Positions 48,536-64,000 of a stretch of DNA of 64,000 nt are shown here, piece by piece. Location of the stretch: NCBI GenBank assembly GCA_018398815.1, contig CM031596.1, positions 66,373,442-66,437,441 of the forward strand. Direction: 5' to 3'. The notes under the pieces were generated by a model that saw only the letters and a program-made list of their open reading frames with translations, made no database searches and had not been told where the DNA came from. The position numbers and the translations under genes were made by a program. The stretch comes from Conus ventricosus. Lineage: Eukaryota; Mollusca; Gastropoda; Neogastropoda; Conidae. How positions within the stretch are numbered: position 1 is the first letter of the stretch; each line of letters opens with the position of its first letter.

Positions 48536-48596
48536 CATTTGGGATAGTGGGTGCAGCCACTTTTTTGGTCATAACACGAGCAGTGGCATTGTTAAC
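48536..48596 (-). CDS. Rbfox: Rbfox coding exon 4 of window: post-RRM linker (61 nt)
   Basis: A 61-nt exon, phase 0 to phase 1, encoding VNNATARVMTKKVAAPTIPN plus the first base of the next codon. VNNATARVMT is the conserved end of the Rbfox RRM and its basic linker. The vertebrate exon is also 61 nt. The acceptor is ACCTTTCTAG-like (TTCTAG/GTTAAC) and the donor is AATG/GTAAGC at 48,535. It joins exon 5 in frame, creating an Ala codon across the junction. Confidence 0.95.
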
Positions 48597-52595
<3,999 letters not shown>

Positions 52596-52967
52596 CATGC
52601 AGGCACCTCAATTTTTCGTCCCTCAACCACCGTGCCGTTCAATTTCTCTCGTGCTCGGTCAGCATCCACACTATTTGCGAAAGTTACGAAACCGAATCCC
52701 TGCATGCACAAGGAAAAAAAAAAGGAGCATGCATTAAACCGTGCAAATCAACATAAATCATTTGGCAATTTGAAATCATTTCATTATGGCATCAATTTTT
52801 GTATGGACATGCAATGGCCAATGACTTCCAGTCCAATTAACGACTCATCTGTTGTCACTAGCAGTCTTGAGGATGTCTTGGCTAACAAGAAGGGGATGGA
52901 GGATGGATGAGGGGACAGTGGGGGTGGAGGGATGTTGGAAGAGGGCAGAAAAGATGTACCACATGCA
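52596..52967 (-). promoter_or_regulatory. Cluster of five Rbfox-binding TGCATG elements flanking the 93-nt exon
   Basis: Reading the minus strand, TGCATG occurs at 52,962-52,967, 52,808-52,813, 52,728-52,733 (just upstream of the T-rich polypyrimidine tract), 52,703-52,708 (within the GTGCATGCAG acceptor) and 52,596-52,601 (starting six bases after the exon end). Chance expectation is about one per 4 kb. (U)GCAUG is the established Rbfox binding motif. Upstream or overlapping sites usually repress an exon and downstream sites usually enhance it, so both effects are possible here. Confidence 0.8.
52607..52699 (-). CDS. Rbfox: Rbfox coding exon 3 of window: RRM RNP1 exon (93 nt), candidate autoregulated cassette
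   Basis: A 93-nt phase 0/0 exon encoding 31 residues from [19 protein letters not shown] through [10 protein letters not shown]. It supplies RNP1, with the two Phe that stack on the RNA in human RBFOX1. Vertebrate RBFOX1/2 have a 93-nt exon here whose skipping removes half the RRM in frame and gives a dominant-negative protein, promoted by Rbfox itself. The acceptor is CTTGTGCATGCAG, so a TGCATG overlaps the splice site. The donor, GAG/GTGCCTGCATG, is weak (no A at +3 or +4, no G at +5) and is followed at once by another TGCATG. Five TGCATG lie within 372 bp. The exon is certain; the regulation is inferred from these sites. Confidence 0.96.
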
Positions 52968-55858
52968 TTTCACCTGACCAAACCAGCACAGGGGCTGGAG
53001 ATAGGGGCAGAGGGAGGAGGGGGTGAAGGGTGGGTGAGAGGGAGTGTGAAGAATAGCCCATGGATATCCCACTTCCCTTTTATAGGTTCTAATGACTGAG
53101 AAACGGTGGGAGGAAACGAATGAAAATTACACTAAAAAATAAAAATAAAATGGAGGGGGGGGGGGGGGGGGGGGGTGTGTAGGTGGAATGGATAGGGCAA
53201 GAGGGTCAAAAGGATGGGGATAACAATGTATAGAGTCGATAAAAATGTAAAGATTTCAACTTCCCTTTCATCAAAACAAACTGCATCTACAAGCAAGGGG
53301 GCAGGCAGTCGGCAGTAGCCCTCTACCAAACATGGGCCACATAAAGCAGGATAAATTGCTTACTTGGTCCACTTTTCCCTGAGCTGTGTTAAGTCTGTAC
53401 TTAAATTGGAAAAAAAAAAAAAAAAAGCACTAGTGACTGGTCAACTCAATCTGAATTGAAAGTGGGGGGTAGAAAGCTGTGAAGCAGAATGGGTGAAAAG
53501 GTTCCATTCTCCCTTGTACATGGGGCTGGTCTACAGTTACGTACTGCAGCTGAATAGTCATGTGGCACAAGTGACAGTCGAGTTACAGCTGGTGAAATGC
53601 AACAAGCCATCCTCGTTGACAGGGTGGGGACGAGCAAAAGACCTGGATTATTAGCCGGACAGTGGAATGCACAGACACCAAAACAAAGCTGGGGTCCTCA
53701 GCTCTTCCCATGGATCAAGACTACAGCAGACACAATACAGTACGCTCAAGGCATGCGGACATGATACACTTGAGTCATCATGGCTCATCTGATGATGCAT
53801 TCAACCTCATCTGGAGATACAGAAACAGCACAATTGATATGGTGCTATACTGATGCAACAAAAAAAAAAAAGAAAGTCAGGACCATATTTCAAACAACAG
53901 AAAAATGCCAAACCACATTCAGTTCACTCAAGTTTCAAACTGATCACATACGGCAGACGGATATGGAAGGGAGAACTACATTACCACTGTGGGGGCAGAA
54001 AAGTAACCACAAACAAGTTTCTCTTGTGTCCCTTTTCATAGACACAGTAAGACATCACAAACTGACACAAATTTGATCATAAGAATGTGTAATAATACTC
54101 AGAAGGTGACAACATTTTCATTCTTTAAAAATATGTAAATTCAGCATTCTTTTTAAACATTCATAGGAAAATGAATAAATAAACAAACTCTGTAAAGCAA
54201 GTAGTATCAATATATTAAAGCCTTAAACATCACCTCAGCACAGACACATTTCTATCATTCATCAATGGCAAAAAAGCACAGGCCATTTCAACCTTGATTC
54301 AAATGGCTTGCTTTTAGATATTTTCAAACTGTCCGGCACAATTGCCCTCACAAGCAGCCACACCAGCTTTCAACATCATGACAAGTTCATACCTTGAGAA
54401 AACAATGTCTTTTTTAACTTGCTCTCATTACACAACATAAAGTGATTTGGTTCATAATTAAGTCACCTGAACCTGTTTTACATGTTATCTTTTTTCATAA
54501 TGAATTAGTAATGTTAAAAAAAAAATCGCTCCAGAGACACATTTCACAAATAACTGCTTGTGAGTAAAACAGGATGCCACAAACTCATAAACTAAATTGA
54601 TAAACTGTGATATAAAATCTTACCACCCACAAGTGGCAAAGTCAATGAATAAATCAAGAAGCTTGTGTCTTTATGTGGAAAAGTTCACTGTTCAAAATAT
54701 TTTACTGTTGATCGCAAGAGATATGGTCACATTTGCATAAGTGCAGTTGGTTTGACATCCAAATTGACCTCAGTATTCATATGGATTTTCTTTTCCTGTA
54801 ACGATATCATCAAATTTCACACATGACAGATCATAATCCAGTCAGCTGACCTTTCTTTCATAAACAATAATAAACATTTGTGCGGATTCACCGACACATA
54901 TATACACTTTGGTAATGCACTGTTATCCATCAAATTTTAAAGGATGCAGTCAGTCGTAAATTTCATGTGTGAATGCATTTGCACATAACATAACATTGAT
55001 CTTATTAATGTGGTTTCATTACTGGCTAAACAATACTTGCACCATTATAAATCAAATGGAAATATGCCCGAGATACAAGGTTTTATCAACAATCCACAAC
55101 TCTTCTATAAACAAGATCACTGCAACCTGAATTTTTGTTAACACTGAATTTGTTTTCTAGAGGATTCTATACCTAGATTTTTTTCATACATGCAAGCCAA
55201 AAATATTTTGTTTAAATTCAATTTGATTTCACATAAGTTTTCTTTTCTATGACAATTTGATTATGTCTGCCTGTGATTAGAACCAAAGTGCTTACACTCA
55301 GACTCCTGCAAACTTTAAACAAGCATATTAGTATCCTCGTGTGTCCCCATTATGTTGAAGACAGAGACTTCACAAAACTTTCTGTCTGTCTAATCCGTTT
55401 GTCTACCTTACCTGTAAATCAACCTTTTAAAAAACATTTTTTTTTGTTTGTTTATTATTTCCAAATACATGCACACTGATGTACCAAGGATGAAAAAGAT
55501 TGGACACATTGTTCTGAACCAGAAAAATCATTAGATCAGAATGCTCTGGCTCAAAAAAAAAAAAAAGACAGTCTGGCACTATATAATAAAGTCCTTGACA
55601 CTTTTGATGGATTTTACAATCAGAACATAATCCACAGTAAACTTGGACAGCTTCCCGCCAACACATGTCTGTATGTATATGAAAACAAAAAATGATATTC
55701 AGCAAATGGCTCTGACAGCATGTCAATCTTTTTTTTCCCCCTTTCAATGGCGGCTCAAACTTAAGACCCTGTTCAGTGATCTGCCATTTTGCTTCCTTGT
55801 GACATGATGGTTTAGCTGAACTGTCATTTGGTTGTGGCTGGACCTGTGCCATACTTTC

Positions 55859-55891
<33 letters not shown>

Positions 55892-56937
55892 TCCCTGAAC
55901 TTTGCTGGCCTATATCAGGCCATAGTTGGATTTCTTTTGTGTATTTTTTCATCATCATTTTTTCAATGGCATCAATTTATTATCATTAACACAATACACC
56001 TAAAACGTAAACTGTGCATCATGCAAAACAAATGTAAGATTGGTAGAGTTTTTTCCCTTGTTATTGATCAAGGGGAAAACACCATAGAATATTATGGGAC
56101 TACAACGCACAATCAATGAATTAACAGTTAAGAATTGATGGTGTGTATACACCCAATATGGCAATCACGATCACTTGTCTGCCAACATAAGGTTTCATAC
56201 TCAGACAATTTACCTGACAGAAAGAAACACGGTCGGACATTCTAAGTTCAAATCAGACCATGTTCAGACACTGATGCTCCAGTGCACTACGGCATATAAA
56301 ACAGATCTGTGTTTGTATGTGTTTAATTCTAAATAATGAATAAAAACAGTTTAGCAAAAAATGATTACGCATGCATTCTCTTTCCTTCCTACACTGGGTG
56401 TATCCACATACAAAATCATATCATCTTCACCAAAATGCACTTATGCATAAATTTGATTCATTTCTGTTCCATTCCTTAGTTACTCAGATTTAATTACAGA
56501 GTTAACAAAACCCATATAAGTTTATACACTGAAAACTGAATAAAAAGAAAATCCCACCTTTTTTCCCACTTCATTAGCAACAATTTTTCAAAAGATTTTC
56601 TCCCCACAAGCTTCCAGATTTTTTCATGACACATCACTGTTTAAGTAAGTGGTATGGTATCTGAAATGTTGAATTATTTAGTTTTTCCATGTCATGAGGT
56701 AGGTTCATGTGAATGCTATTTATAGGCATGTCTGCATGAAACTTGGGAAAATTGTGTAAGTTACATAAAGAAAAAAGATTAGAATCTATTCTGAAACAAG
56801 ACGTAACTCAAGATCTTACGTAAGCTTTGTCTGCCACTGGTCAATTTGTTCAGCTTGTCTGTAATGGTGCTTGAATTTAACTAGTTATGATTTTGTTTTT
56901 GTTGAAACTGAGATCCACTCACAGAAAATATACTTAC
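52700..56937 (-). other. Rbfox intron 2/3
   Basis: The exon-3-proximal part carries four of the five TGCATG sites. A poly-G run is at about 53,156-53,175 and a poly-A at 55,862-55,889. No further exon is recognised. Confidence 0.65.
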
Positions 56938-56991
56938 CTTTGATCCTCTCTCATTGAAAATTATTTCCACATCTAAAATTGGGCCAAATTG
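56938..56991 (-). CDS. Rbfox: Rbfox coding exon 2 of window: RRM middle (54 nt)
   Basis: A 54-nt phase 0/0 exon encoding QFGPILDVEIIFNERGSK, the segment between RNP2 and RNP1 of the Rbfox RRM. It differs from the human sequence as I recall it by one residue (Pro for Lys in QFGKIL). The acceptor is TCTTTCAG and the donor is AAG/GTAAGTA at 56,937, a strong consensus. Vertebrate RBFOX genes have an exon of the same length at this position. Its last Lys is the first residue of RNP1, so RNP1 is completed only by the next exon. Confidence 0.96.
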
Positions 56992-58179
56992 CTGAAAGAC
57001 AAAAAGACAAATCATTTTATTAATGAAAAATGTACACCATTTTTTTAAAAAAAAAAACGAGGATAATAATGTTGTTGTTGTTGTCATCTTCAACTTAACA
57101 TCTGTCCACATTAAGTGATATTAGACGAAGGATAATAATGTTGAGTGAGCTCTAGTGTATGACACAATTCCTCTCAATACTATTCATTGACACCACACAC
57201 ACACACACACACACACAAGCTCATACTCATGCCCTTGTTCTCTCTCTCTCTTGCTCTCTCCTGAACTGCTGAATACAGACTAATCTATGAGCTCCCAGAC
57301 TCCAAGCAGTAGAAATATCTGGAATGACCATGATGTATTTGATCAATCTGCACCAAACTGTAATGAGTTTGTTCTTGGATTACATTCCATCCTTCCATCC
57401 TCTTACATACAAATCAGGCTGGCATATTTCCTTCCAGAAACTGGTCAGACTTATGGCCAGATTTAATCCTTTTATCACATTTCTTAAAATCAGTTCAGTG
57501 GTTTCTGTGCAACCTTGCCAGCGGACAATCAGACCAAGGGGTGCCAGTGAAAATATAATTCCTTGGCAGTGGGAACCATATAAGTACAGCCATAACAGAT
57601 GTTCAGCGTTTGTGACCTTGCTTGACTTTCAGGACAGTGGGAAACAGATGGTACTTGAAACACACTAACAGAAACATACTGCCGTTTGGTTTGTTGTATG
57701 TCTGCTTTTTTTCATGAATCATTAACTGAATCTTCATCTGCAGAGTCACTGAAGAGCCATGTCTTTGTTACAAATGCTAGTAAAGTCAAAAGGCAAAAAG
57801 CAAAGTCAAAAAGCATCTTTTTGTTATCTCTTTTTTTCTCAGTTTTAAATTGTACACCTAATCTGCCTTTAAATTTGCCTTTTTTCTCATGTACAGTTCA
57901 GTGTGTCTACGCAAAAGATGAGACGGGTATGATCTACAGATCTGTTTTGAATATCTTAAGCTTTCATTTTTTAATGGGTTAAAATTTCATGCATTCTTTT
58001 CCCCAAACATTTTACGCCATACCGATGTTCTTTCATCATGCTTCAAAACTGCAGTCCTTATTTGATGTGCAAGAACAACATTATGTGAACAAAATGATCA
58101 CCGCTGATGTACATGTTTTACCGTCTTGAAATACAAGAGAGAGTGGAAAAGAAAAAGAAATAATCAAAGAACATCTTAC
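56992..58179 (-). other. Rbfox intron 1/2
   Basis: A (CA)n lies at about 57,195-57,218. A minus-strand TGCATG near 57,987 sits about 190 bp downstream of exon 1. ORFs up to 114 codons have no recognisable domain. Confidence 0.6.
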
Positions 58180-58329
58180 CCCTAAAAGTTGTCGGAGATC
58201 AGCTTCCCTGAATCGGAAGGGGATGTTGGACACGTGCAGCCGCTTGGGTCCAGTTCCTGGTGATATTGCCGCTGCTGGCGGTGCCTGAGCTGTCTGCACC
58301 TCTCCTTCCGCAGAGGGCACATCTGTCTG
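58180..58329 (-). CDS. Rbfox: Rbfox coding exon 1 of window: linker plus first part of RRM (RNP2)
   Basis: This 150-nt exon is phase 0 at both ends. It encodes about 28 residues of acidic/Gln/Ala-rich linker (QTDVPSAEGEVQTAQ...) followed by PKRLHVSNIPFRFREADLRQ and LLG. HVSNIPFRF contains RNP2 and, by homology to human RBFOX1, the His and Phe that contact GCAUG RNA. The vertebrate equivalent is about 144 nt and ends DLRQMFG, so Leu-Leu replaces Met-Phe here. The acceptor is TCTCCTTTGCAG/CAG and the donor is GGG/GTAAGA at 58,179. The acceptor is a tandem CAGCAG (NAGNAG), so a one-glutamine variant is possible. The open frame runs on upstream to 58,497, but I treat that as intron because of the strong pyrimidine-AG acceptor. 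Exon identity is certain; the exact acceptor is likely. Confidence 0.92.
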
Positions 58330-59070
58330 CTGCAAAGGAGACTCAATGAAAGCTTGGGCTTGGAGGCTAGCACTATGTACAGTCAAACCTCTGATGTAAG
58401 TTCTACACATATCTGAGAGACTCAGAGAGTCAATAAGATGGCCTGTAAGGATACAAGAGGAAATACCATAACAAAATCCTGAGACTGTATCCATCATAAT
58501 TCAAAGGAAATGACAGACTGTAAGTTAATCTCAAAGCTTAAACCCTGACTGTCGAAAGGATTTACGTTACTGCAATAGCCAGTTACTGCAGCCAGGTGGG
58601 TGAATACTAAATCAAGACTGAATTCAGTTCGTGCCAGCAAGATTCTGCTGCTACCTTATGGCTTTGGCCTTCATTTTAAACACGGTTTTGTCTCTAACAT
58701 GACTAACTCTTGTTCCAAGTTTGATGCTGATTTGATACAGGACCTCAGACTGTAACCCCAATGAATTTATATTTCCAGTAAGGAAGGTAACCCCCCCCCC
58801 CCCCCCCCCCCCCCATTCTCCAGATCGTTATGAATAATGCACACACAGAACAATCCTGTTCCCAGCTTAAGAATTTTCAGTGAAGTTTTGAGTACTCAAA
58901 GGGAGGAGGATAAATTTTGCACAAATCTTTGTTGTTCCATTATCAAGATGACAAGACTAGACCCAATTAAGGCTGAAACTACTTGAAAATACATTAAACA
59001 GACTTACATGCACGCACACAGGCATTAACTCACATACACACACACACACGTGTGTGTGTTGTGTGTGTGT

Positions 59071-59121
<51 letters not shown>

Positions 59122-59304
59122 ATGTGTGCATACATGAAATTCAGAAAGCTATTGACAGTCTCTTAAATTTCAGCATTAGATAAAAGTGTCTGTTGACATC
59201 AAAACCAACACATTGTAAATAATACACCAGCGTTGTAAAGCTTGAAAAAAAAAAAAAAATTGTGCTTGTCACAAAACCATGACAGCATTTAAGATTCTTG
59301 ACTG

Positions 59305-59380
<76 letters not shown>

Positions 59381-59560
59381 GTCTGTGTGTGAATAAATAC
59401 ACGTACAGCATTGTAAAGCTTTTTGCTTTACAATGCTGTACGTGTATATATTCACACACAAAACAAATTATAATCTGTGCATGTCACAAAACCATTTCAC
59501 CATTTCAAATTCTTGCCCGACTCACTATGTGTGTGTGTGTGTGCGTGTGTGTGTGTGGTT

Positions 59561-59628
<68 letters not shown>

Positions 59629-60730
59629 GATGAGTGTACTGTACGTGTGTAATCGTTTCAAACAACAACAACAAAAAGAAACCATGGCTCGTAAGAGATC
59701 TTCAATACAAGATCTTTGCATCCAAAACTAATCCACTTTAATTGTTTAAACTTTCACAATTCTTAATATGCCATCGGGAGTTCAACTTCAGCTGCCAAGA
59801 TAGCAATATGACAAGCAGCCATAACTAAAGTACAAGCACCCATGACAACACTATTTGAAGAAGTCATGACTACAGAACAATAAGCAGCCATGACTACTGT
59901 ACAACATGCAAACATGATTATAGAACAACGATGATCAAAATAATTTTATCAAAACACGTTACTAAGATTAGTAAGAATGAATGCTGCAGGGAAGCTTACT
60001 TGCTCATTTTACACTTCCTTTCTCAGAGACGGTCTAGATAGTGCTAAAATGCCAAAGCCTCGTTAGCGTTTGGGGTAAGATGTCAGACTCCTATACTACA
60101 ATGACCAGCATTGTGAGACTGAATCAGCATTTATTATAATCGTCTTTAGTAAAGAATCGTTTTGTGCTTTTCTTTTGATATATATACATATATATACATA
60201 AACAAAATCACCTTCTCCGTCTTAACCCATGATTTGTTAATTATGCATTCTATCTGTCGAGATTTTCCATAGCCATGACTAAATGCATGTTGGTAACCTG
60301 CCTTTCTGTTGTACAAGACAAACTGGGAGCAACCATTTTACCAGGAAAAGATAACTGTAATGAGACCTGCTATTTAAGGAACTCTCAAAAAGGCAGATTC
60401 AAGCGACATATCATCATGTACAATAAATAACTATTCGCAGGCTAGAAAAGTCAGTGAATAGTGGTTTTTTTTAAATCATACTCATTTAACTTTCCACATG
60501 CTTGATCAGCCTAAAAAAAAAAGTAACATACTTCCTTTCTGAGAAAAGTTGTTACATGGCCTTTCTCGAGAAGTCATTCAATTTCCTTTCTCAGATAAGT
60601 CCAACACTTTCTTTCTTTGAGTAGTTCCACACTCAGTTTCTCAGAGAAATCTTACAACTCCTTTCTCAGTTGAGTGCCATATTTCATCTTGCTGAAGTCA
60701 GGTATTTCCTTTCACAGAGAAGCCTTCATC
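58330..60730 (-). other. Rbfox upstream intron: microsatellites and palindrome
   Basis: Poly-C at about 58,791-58,814 and (GT)n blocks at about 59,042-59,120, 59,307-59,380 and 59,527-59,626. Between the last two is a hairpin with arms about 32 bp long (59,390-59,455). No exon is recognised. Confidence 0.65.
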
Positions 60731-60736
60731 TGAGAA

Positions 60737-61508
60737 CAGAGGTGGGAATGAAAAAGTGAAAAAGGAGGAAAATTTTTGCGGGGGTCTGGGGGCCGCTGAA
60801 GGCCCCCAGTGGGGTCCAGGGTAACGCCCCTGGTGGGGGTCTGGGGGCGAAGCCCCCTGAAGCTGAAGGATTTTTGTCATTTAACATTGAAAAAATCATA
60901 ATCTGCGACACCAAATGATCAAGATCAAAAGTGTGCATGTGTGAGCGTTTGAATCATGTGTGTCACTCTGTGCAACTGTGTGTGTGCATGTGTGTGTGTC
61001 AAATCATGAAACAAAATATCTATAAAGTATTGACATACCTCTCCCACTAGTCCCAGGACTCCATGAAGATCACAGTCGAAGTTGCACATCACGGCTGACA
61101 GAAGCTATAACGATCTTTGTGTTCACAACTTCATCCAGCCATTTCCAATTCCACTTATTTTTCACTGAGGAATCAATGGAACTTGCAAACACTTTTTCAT
61201 TTTCATTTAACGTGCGAAACATTTTCGCCTGTCACCAGTCAAAAACTTATGAAAAAAGATGGTGGCGAATAAGGTCTGCGGATTATTTCCCTTTGGTTGA
61301 TAGATTCGGTTAACCGCGTCGTACGTTGTTCTTGTACTTGTCTCGGGAGGGCTCATGTTAAACGGAAATGACCGAACGAATCAGTAGGTAGGTTGCTCGA
61401 CGAGTCATTCGCTGACGTAGTTTCACCCCCTCGCCCTCGCATTATGGCCATGCGAGCGTAGGATTTCGCCTAAGGCGGAAGAGCTCTGATAAATGTTACA
61501 CACCCCCC

Positions 61509-61544
<36 letters not shown>

Positions 61545-61641
61545 ACCCATTTCTCAACGGATTTGCATCGATCTCAAAAATGACCTCTGAGGCCTCCAAA
61601 AAGGCGGAATTCCGCCGAAAGGCGGAAGATTCCCACGTCTG
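60737..61641 (-). mobile_element. CAG-CTG element E (905 bp), 6-bp duplication TGAGAA
   Basis: Ends CAGAGGTGGGAATG and ATTCCCACGTCTG; TGAGAA flanks both sides (60,731-60,736; 61,642-61,647). It has G-rich phrases GGGGGCCGCTGAAGGCCCCC and GCCCCCTGAAGCTGAAG, a poly-C at about 61,503-61,543, and the GCGGAATTCCGC palindrome near the right end. It contains a truncated family ORF. Confidence 0.9.
61070..61222 (-). pseudogene. Element E ORF, truncated before the zinc finger
   Basis: It starts at ATG 61,222: MFRTLNENEKVFASSIDSSV, then KNKWNWKWLDEVVNTK, ending QLRL-stop after 50 residues. It aligns with the start of the element D ORF (MFRQIAESEKV...VKNKWTWKWLEEEV). The finger region is lost. Confidence 0.65.
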
Positions 61642-61647
61642 TGAGAA

Positions 61648-64000
61648 GTCATTTCCTTCATCTCAGAAGTCACAATGGGGAATGCTGTTCAGCAGCTTTT
61701 CCTGCCTAGGGTGGGAACAGTTTTTGTGCACCGTTCTGAGGAGTCTGGCAGCATCACCAGAAAGTGAGAACATAATTCTACTGTCTAACACCTGTTTGGA
61801 CTGGACAGCTGTCTTTGTGGTATCCATCATATTGGCTACAGCCATGAATCCCCTTCAGCGTAACTTTGCACCCAAGTTACACTGTAGTTCTGCTTTGCTA
61901 CACGACCGATTAACTTTAACTCTTCATTTTGCTGTGTAGTTTTCAAGTTCACTACATTTTCTGGCCGAGGAATTTCTATAGTAGCCAATCCATGCCAGCT
62001 AGACTGCACAGTCTGTTGTCGTTTTTGTTTTTTTCTTTCTTTCTTTATTTTTTTGCCTGAGCCAAGTCAATCTTGGGTTCTGCCCAATCTTCAGTAACGA
62101 AGAAAGAATCAATATCATCCCCACAAAAGTCGAAATCTGATAACCTTCATCTTCTTCCAACGGCAGGCATTCTTCAAAATCACTAGATTGGGGACTGATT
62201 TTGATATGTAGATTCACCTTGGCATGGCTGTTCTGCTGCCAACATCTCATCCTTGGGTGCTGACGCTTTGCATGCATCTCTTAAGTGCCATCTTGCTTTT
62301 CAGTGTGGCGATCAGATCTGAGTTTGTTACCTCTGGTTAGGAGGGCTGCCAGACCCTTCTTCATGTTTTTTTTTTAGTGTATTAGTCAATATGTCTGTCT
62401 GCGCAAAAATCATAGGTGACAGAGGGTGAGCTGCTTGTTTCCAGCTTTTTGGGACTTCTTCCAGGTTTTGCTGACTGGCACATGTGCCACTGCCCTGAAT
62501 TTTCCTGTCACTCTAGTCTTTGTCAATGATCCACTGCTAAGCAGTAGTAACAGTGCTGTTAAACAGCTTGAGATTGCTGCTGAGCAGCTCAAAAGATGCT
62601 GCTAAACAGTTGGAATGTGCTGATCAGCAGCTGGTGAGGACTGCTTTGCAGACAGGGATCTCACATCGGCTTAGCCGAATACATGCTACATAGCACTTGA
62701 AACAGAGCACCCGACAAAATGGTCACATAAGAATAATTAAAAAAGAATTTCAATTCACCAGCTTCTTGTCAGTGATGACCGAGTATAAGCAACGCTTATA
62801 TCTTAGAGGTAGTTACAGAAAATTTTAGGAACTGAAAAACCTAGCAATATTACTTTTCATCATGGAAAACAGAGAGCTACTAGCACATCCAGAAGGTGCA
62901 CTGCATAGTGACAGAAATGCTTGTGTTCAGAGTAAGGAAATCAAATTAATAATTAACATAGATGAACAAAGTAAGTCCAATGTCTGATCAAAATCACATC
63001 ATGAAAACAAACTGACCCTGGCAAATCCATGTATGGTCAATTATGACTCAATACGGAAAAACTGTCTCCAAATATATCTTTTTTGTTTACCTATACCCTC
63101 CAAAAGCTAATACATCATCTGTACCTGCATCAAATATGACCATATGCAACAGACCTATAATATCCCAAAGCAACACAGAAGACAGTGGATACATCTTCAC
63201 TGATACTTAAATATTGGGCCAATGTTTGGCAGCATGCAGACATATACATCAATAGCCATGCAAATGGAAGTGGAACCATTATATCATCTGAAATGTAAGA
63301 GATACCTTGTCGTTATACAGCTTTGCTACTTAGGCATGCAATTACACGTTGCATCTAAAAATATATTCACAAAAAATTCAGGTGAATACACGCAGTTTCA
63401 GCTTCTAACAACATTCTCAAAGTACAGGATTTGCAAGCAGTTGATGGTTTAGTTAGTAATTTTGTTTTTAAGGTTTTCTTCTTTTTTTTTTTTCATGTCT
63501 GAGTTGCCCCTTTTTTTTTTAGAGGTATGGATGTGAAAAGCGGGGGGGGGGGGGGGGGAGGGGGTCTTTATTTCTTTCTCTCTGTTACTATTCTCCCTTT
63601 GCCTTCATTCCTGGCAGAGCCTGGAAAATGTCCATATATGTGCCACAAAATATAGATCGGCCCATGCACTAATGATGGCCCCCAAATGATTCCATTCACT
63701 GAACGAAGCTGCTGCTGTTGCCAGGCAGTGTGACAGATCAATAACTAGGGTACATGTGGAAATAACACCCATTTCCCCCTGCTGAACTGTCATATTCTGA
63801 TAGGCACTTAAGTCATAAACCATTCAGGAAGGACATGCTGGACAAGAGAGAGTGCAACAGCGAGTGTTCCAGCTCCTCTTGTCAAGATTTTATGTTCCCC
63901 AGCACCAGGCAAATGCGCACACAACTGATAATCCCCAGCCTCTGCACCGCACATCACAGGTAGAGAGGCCAAGAATCAGACTCTCCCACTCAGACTGTTT
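61648..64000. other. Non-coding end of window
   Basis: No Rbfox N-terminal exon (vertebrate-type Gln/Pro/Thr-rich) or other gene is recognised. It has a poly-G at about 63,542-63,558. Minus ORFs of 60-92 codons are unassigned. Confidence 0.45.

Noticed and set aside
58081..58497. Reading the whole 138-codon ORF as the Rbfox N-terminus with a start at 58,497
   Set aside because: A strong pyrimidine-AG acceptor at 58,330 and the exon length (150 nt, close to the vertebrate exon) indicate that the upstream part is intron; the residues there do not resemble Rbfox.
60698..60938. Pro/Arg-rich ORFs (PPDPHQGRYPGPHWGPS type) over G-rich blocks in elements B, D and E
   Set aside because: They translate the GC-rich subterminal repeat of the transposon family; frame is not maintained between copies.

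Overview
The window looks like nuclear DNA of a marine invertebrate, most likely a mollusc (gastropod-like). It is AT-rich, with long introns, dense microsatellites, homopolymer runs and many DNA-transposon relics. No complete prokaryote-style ORF, rRNA or functional tRNA is visible. The species assignment is inference from the repeat style and from the one gene found.

The only host gene I can support is on the minus strand: the 3' two-thirds of an Rbfox (fox-1/A2BP1) RNA-binding splicing factor. Nine coding exons lie between 58,329 and 25,426. Their phases fit exactly: 150+54+93+61+166+61+119+70+45 = 819 nt, or 272 codons plus a stop. They encode the RRM (RNP2 in the first exon, RNP1 at the start of the third), an Arg/Gly and poly-Ala segment, a Tyr/Ala-rich C-terminal domain and the terminal RFAPY motif. 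The 54-, 93- and 61-nt exons have the lengths I recall for vertebrate RBFOX genes. The 5' exons and promoter are outside the window (above 64,000) or not recognisable. The region below 25,426 is 3' UTR and/or intergenic DNA.

The 93-nt exon, which carries RNP1, is surrounded by five copies of the Rbfox binding site TGCATG within 372 bp. One overlaps the 3' splice site and one lies directly behind a weak 5' splice site. This is the arrangement expected for autoregulated exon skipping. A second weak donor (exon 8) sits where skipping would shift the last exon into a long alternative open frame.

The introns and flanks are full of mobile elements, several nested. Five related elements (A-E) start with CAG and end with CTG. 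Two have perfect 6-bp target duplications and all share GC-rich subterminal sequence. Four carry a small ORF with an NKWxWxW-like motif and/or a CxxC...H...H finger, and a fifth ORF is partial; no transposase is visible in any. Other elements are piggyBac-like derivatives in TTAA sites, hAT-like elements with CAGGGTTC ends, one of which houses a non-LTR reverse-transcriptase relic, a TA-flanked element, foldback palindromes and tRNA-derived SINEs.

Layout: 1-2.5 kb simple repeats; 2.57-5.0 kb 31/32-bp minisatellite; 6-7 kb palindrome and foldback array; 7-21.9 kb repeat-poor non-coding DNA with scattered elements; 21.9-24.9 kb hAT with LINE; 25.4-58.3 kb Rbfox exons with transposon-filled introns; 58.3-64 kb intron or upstream sequence of Rbfox with microsatellites and element E.
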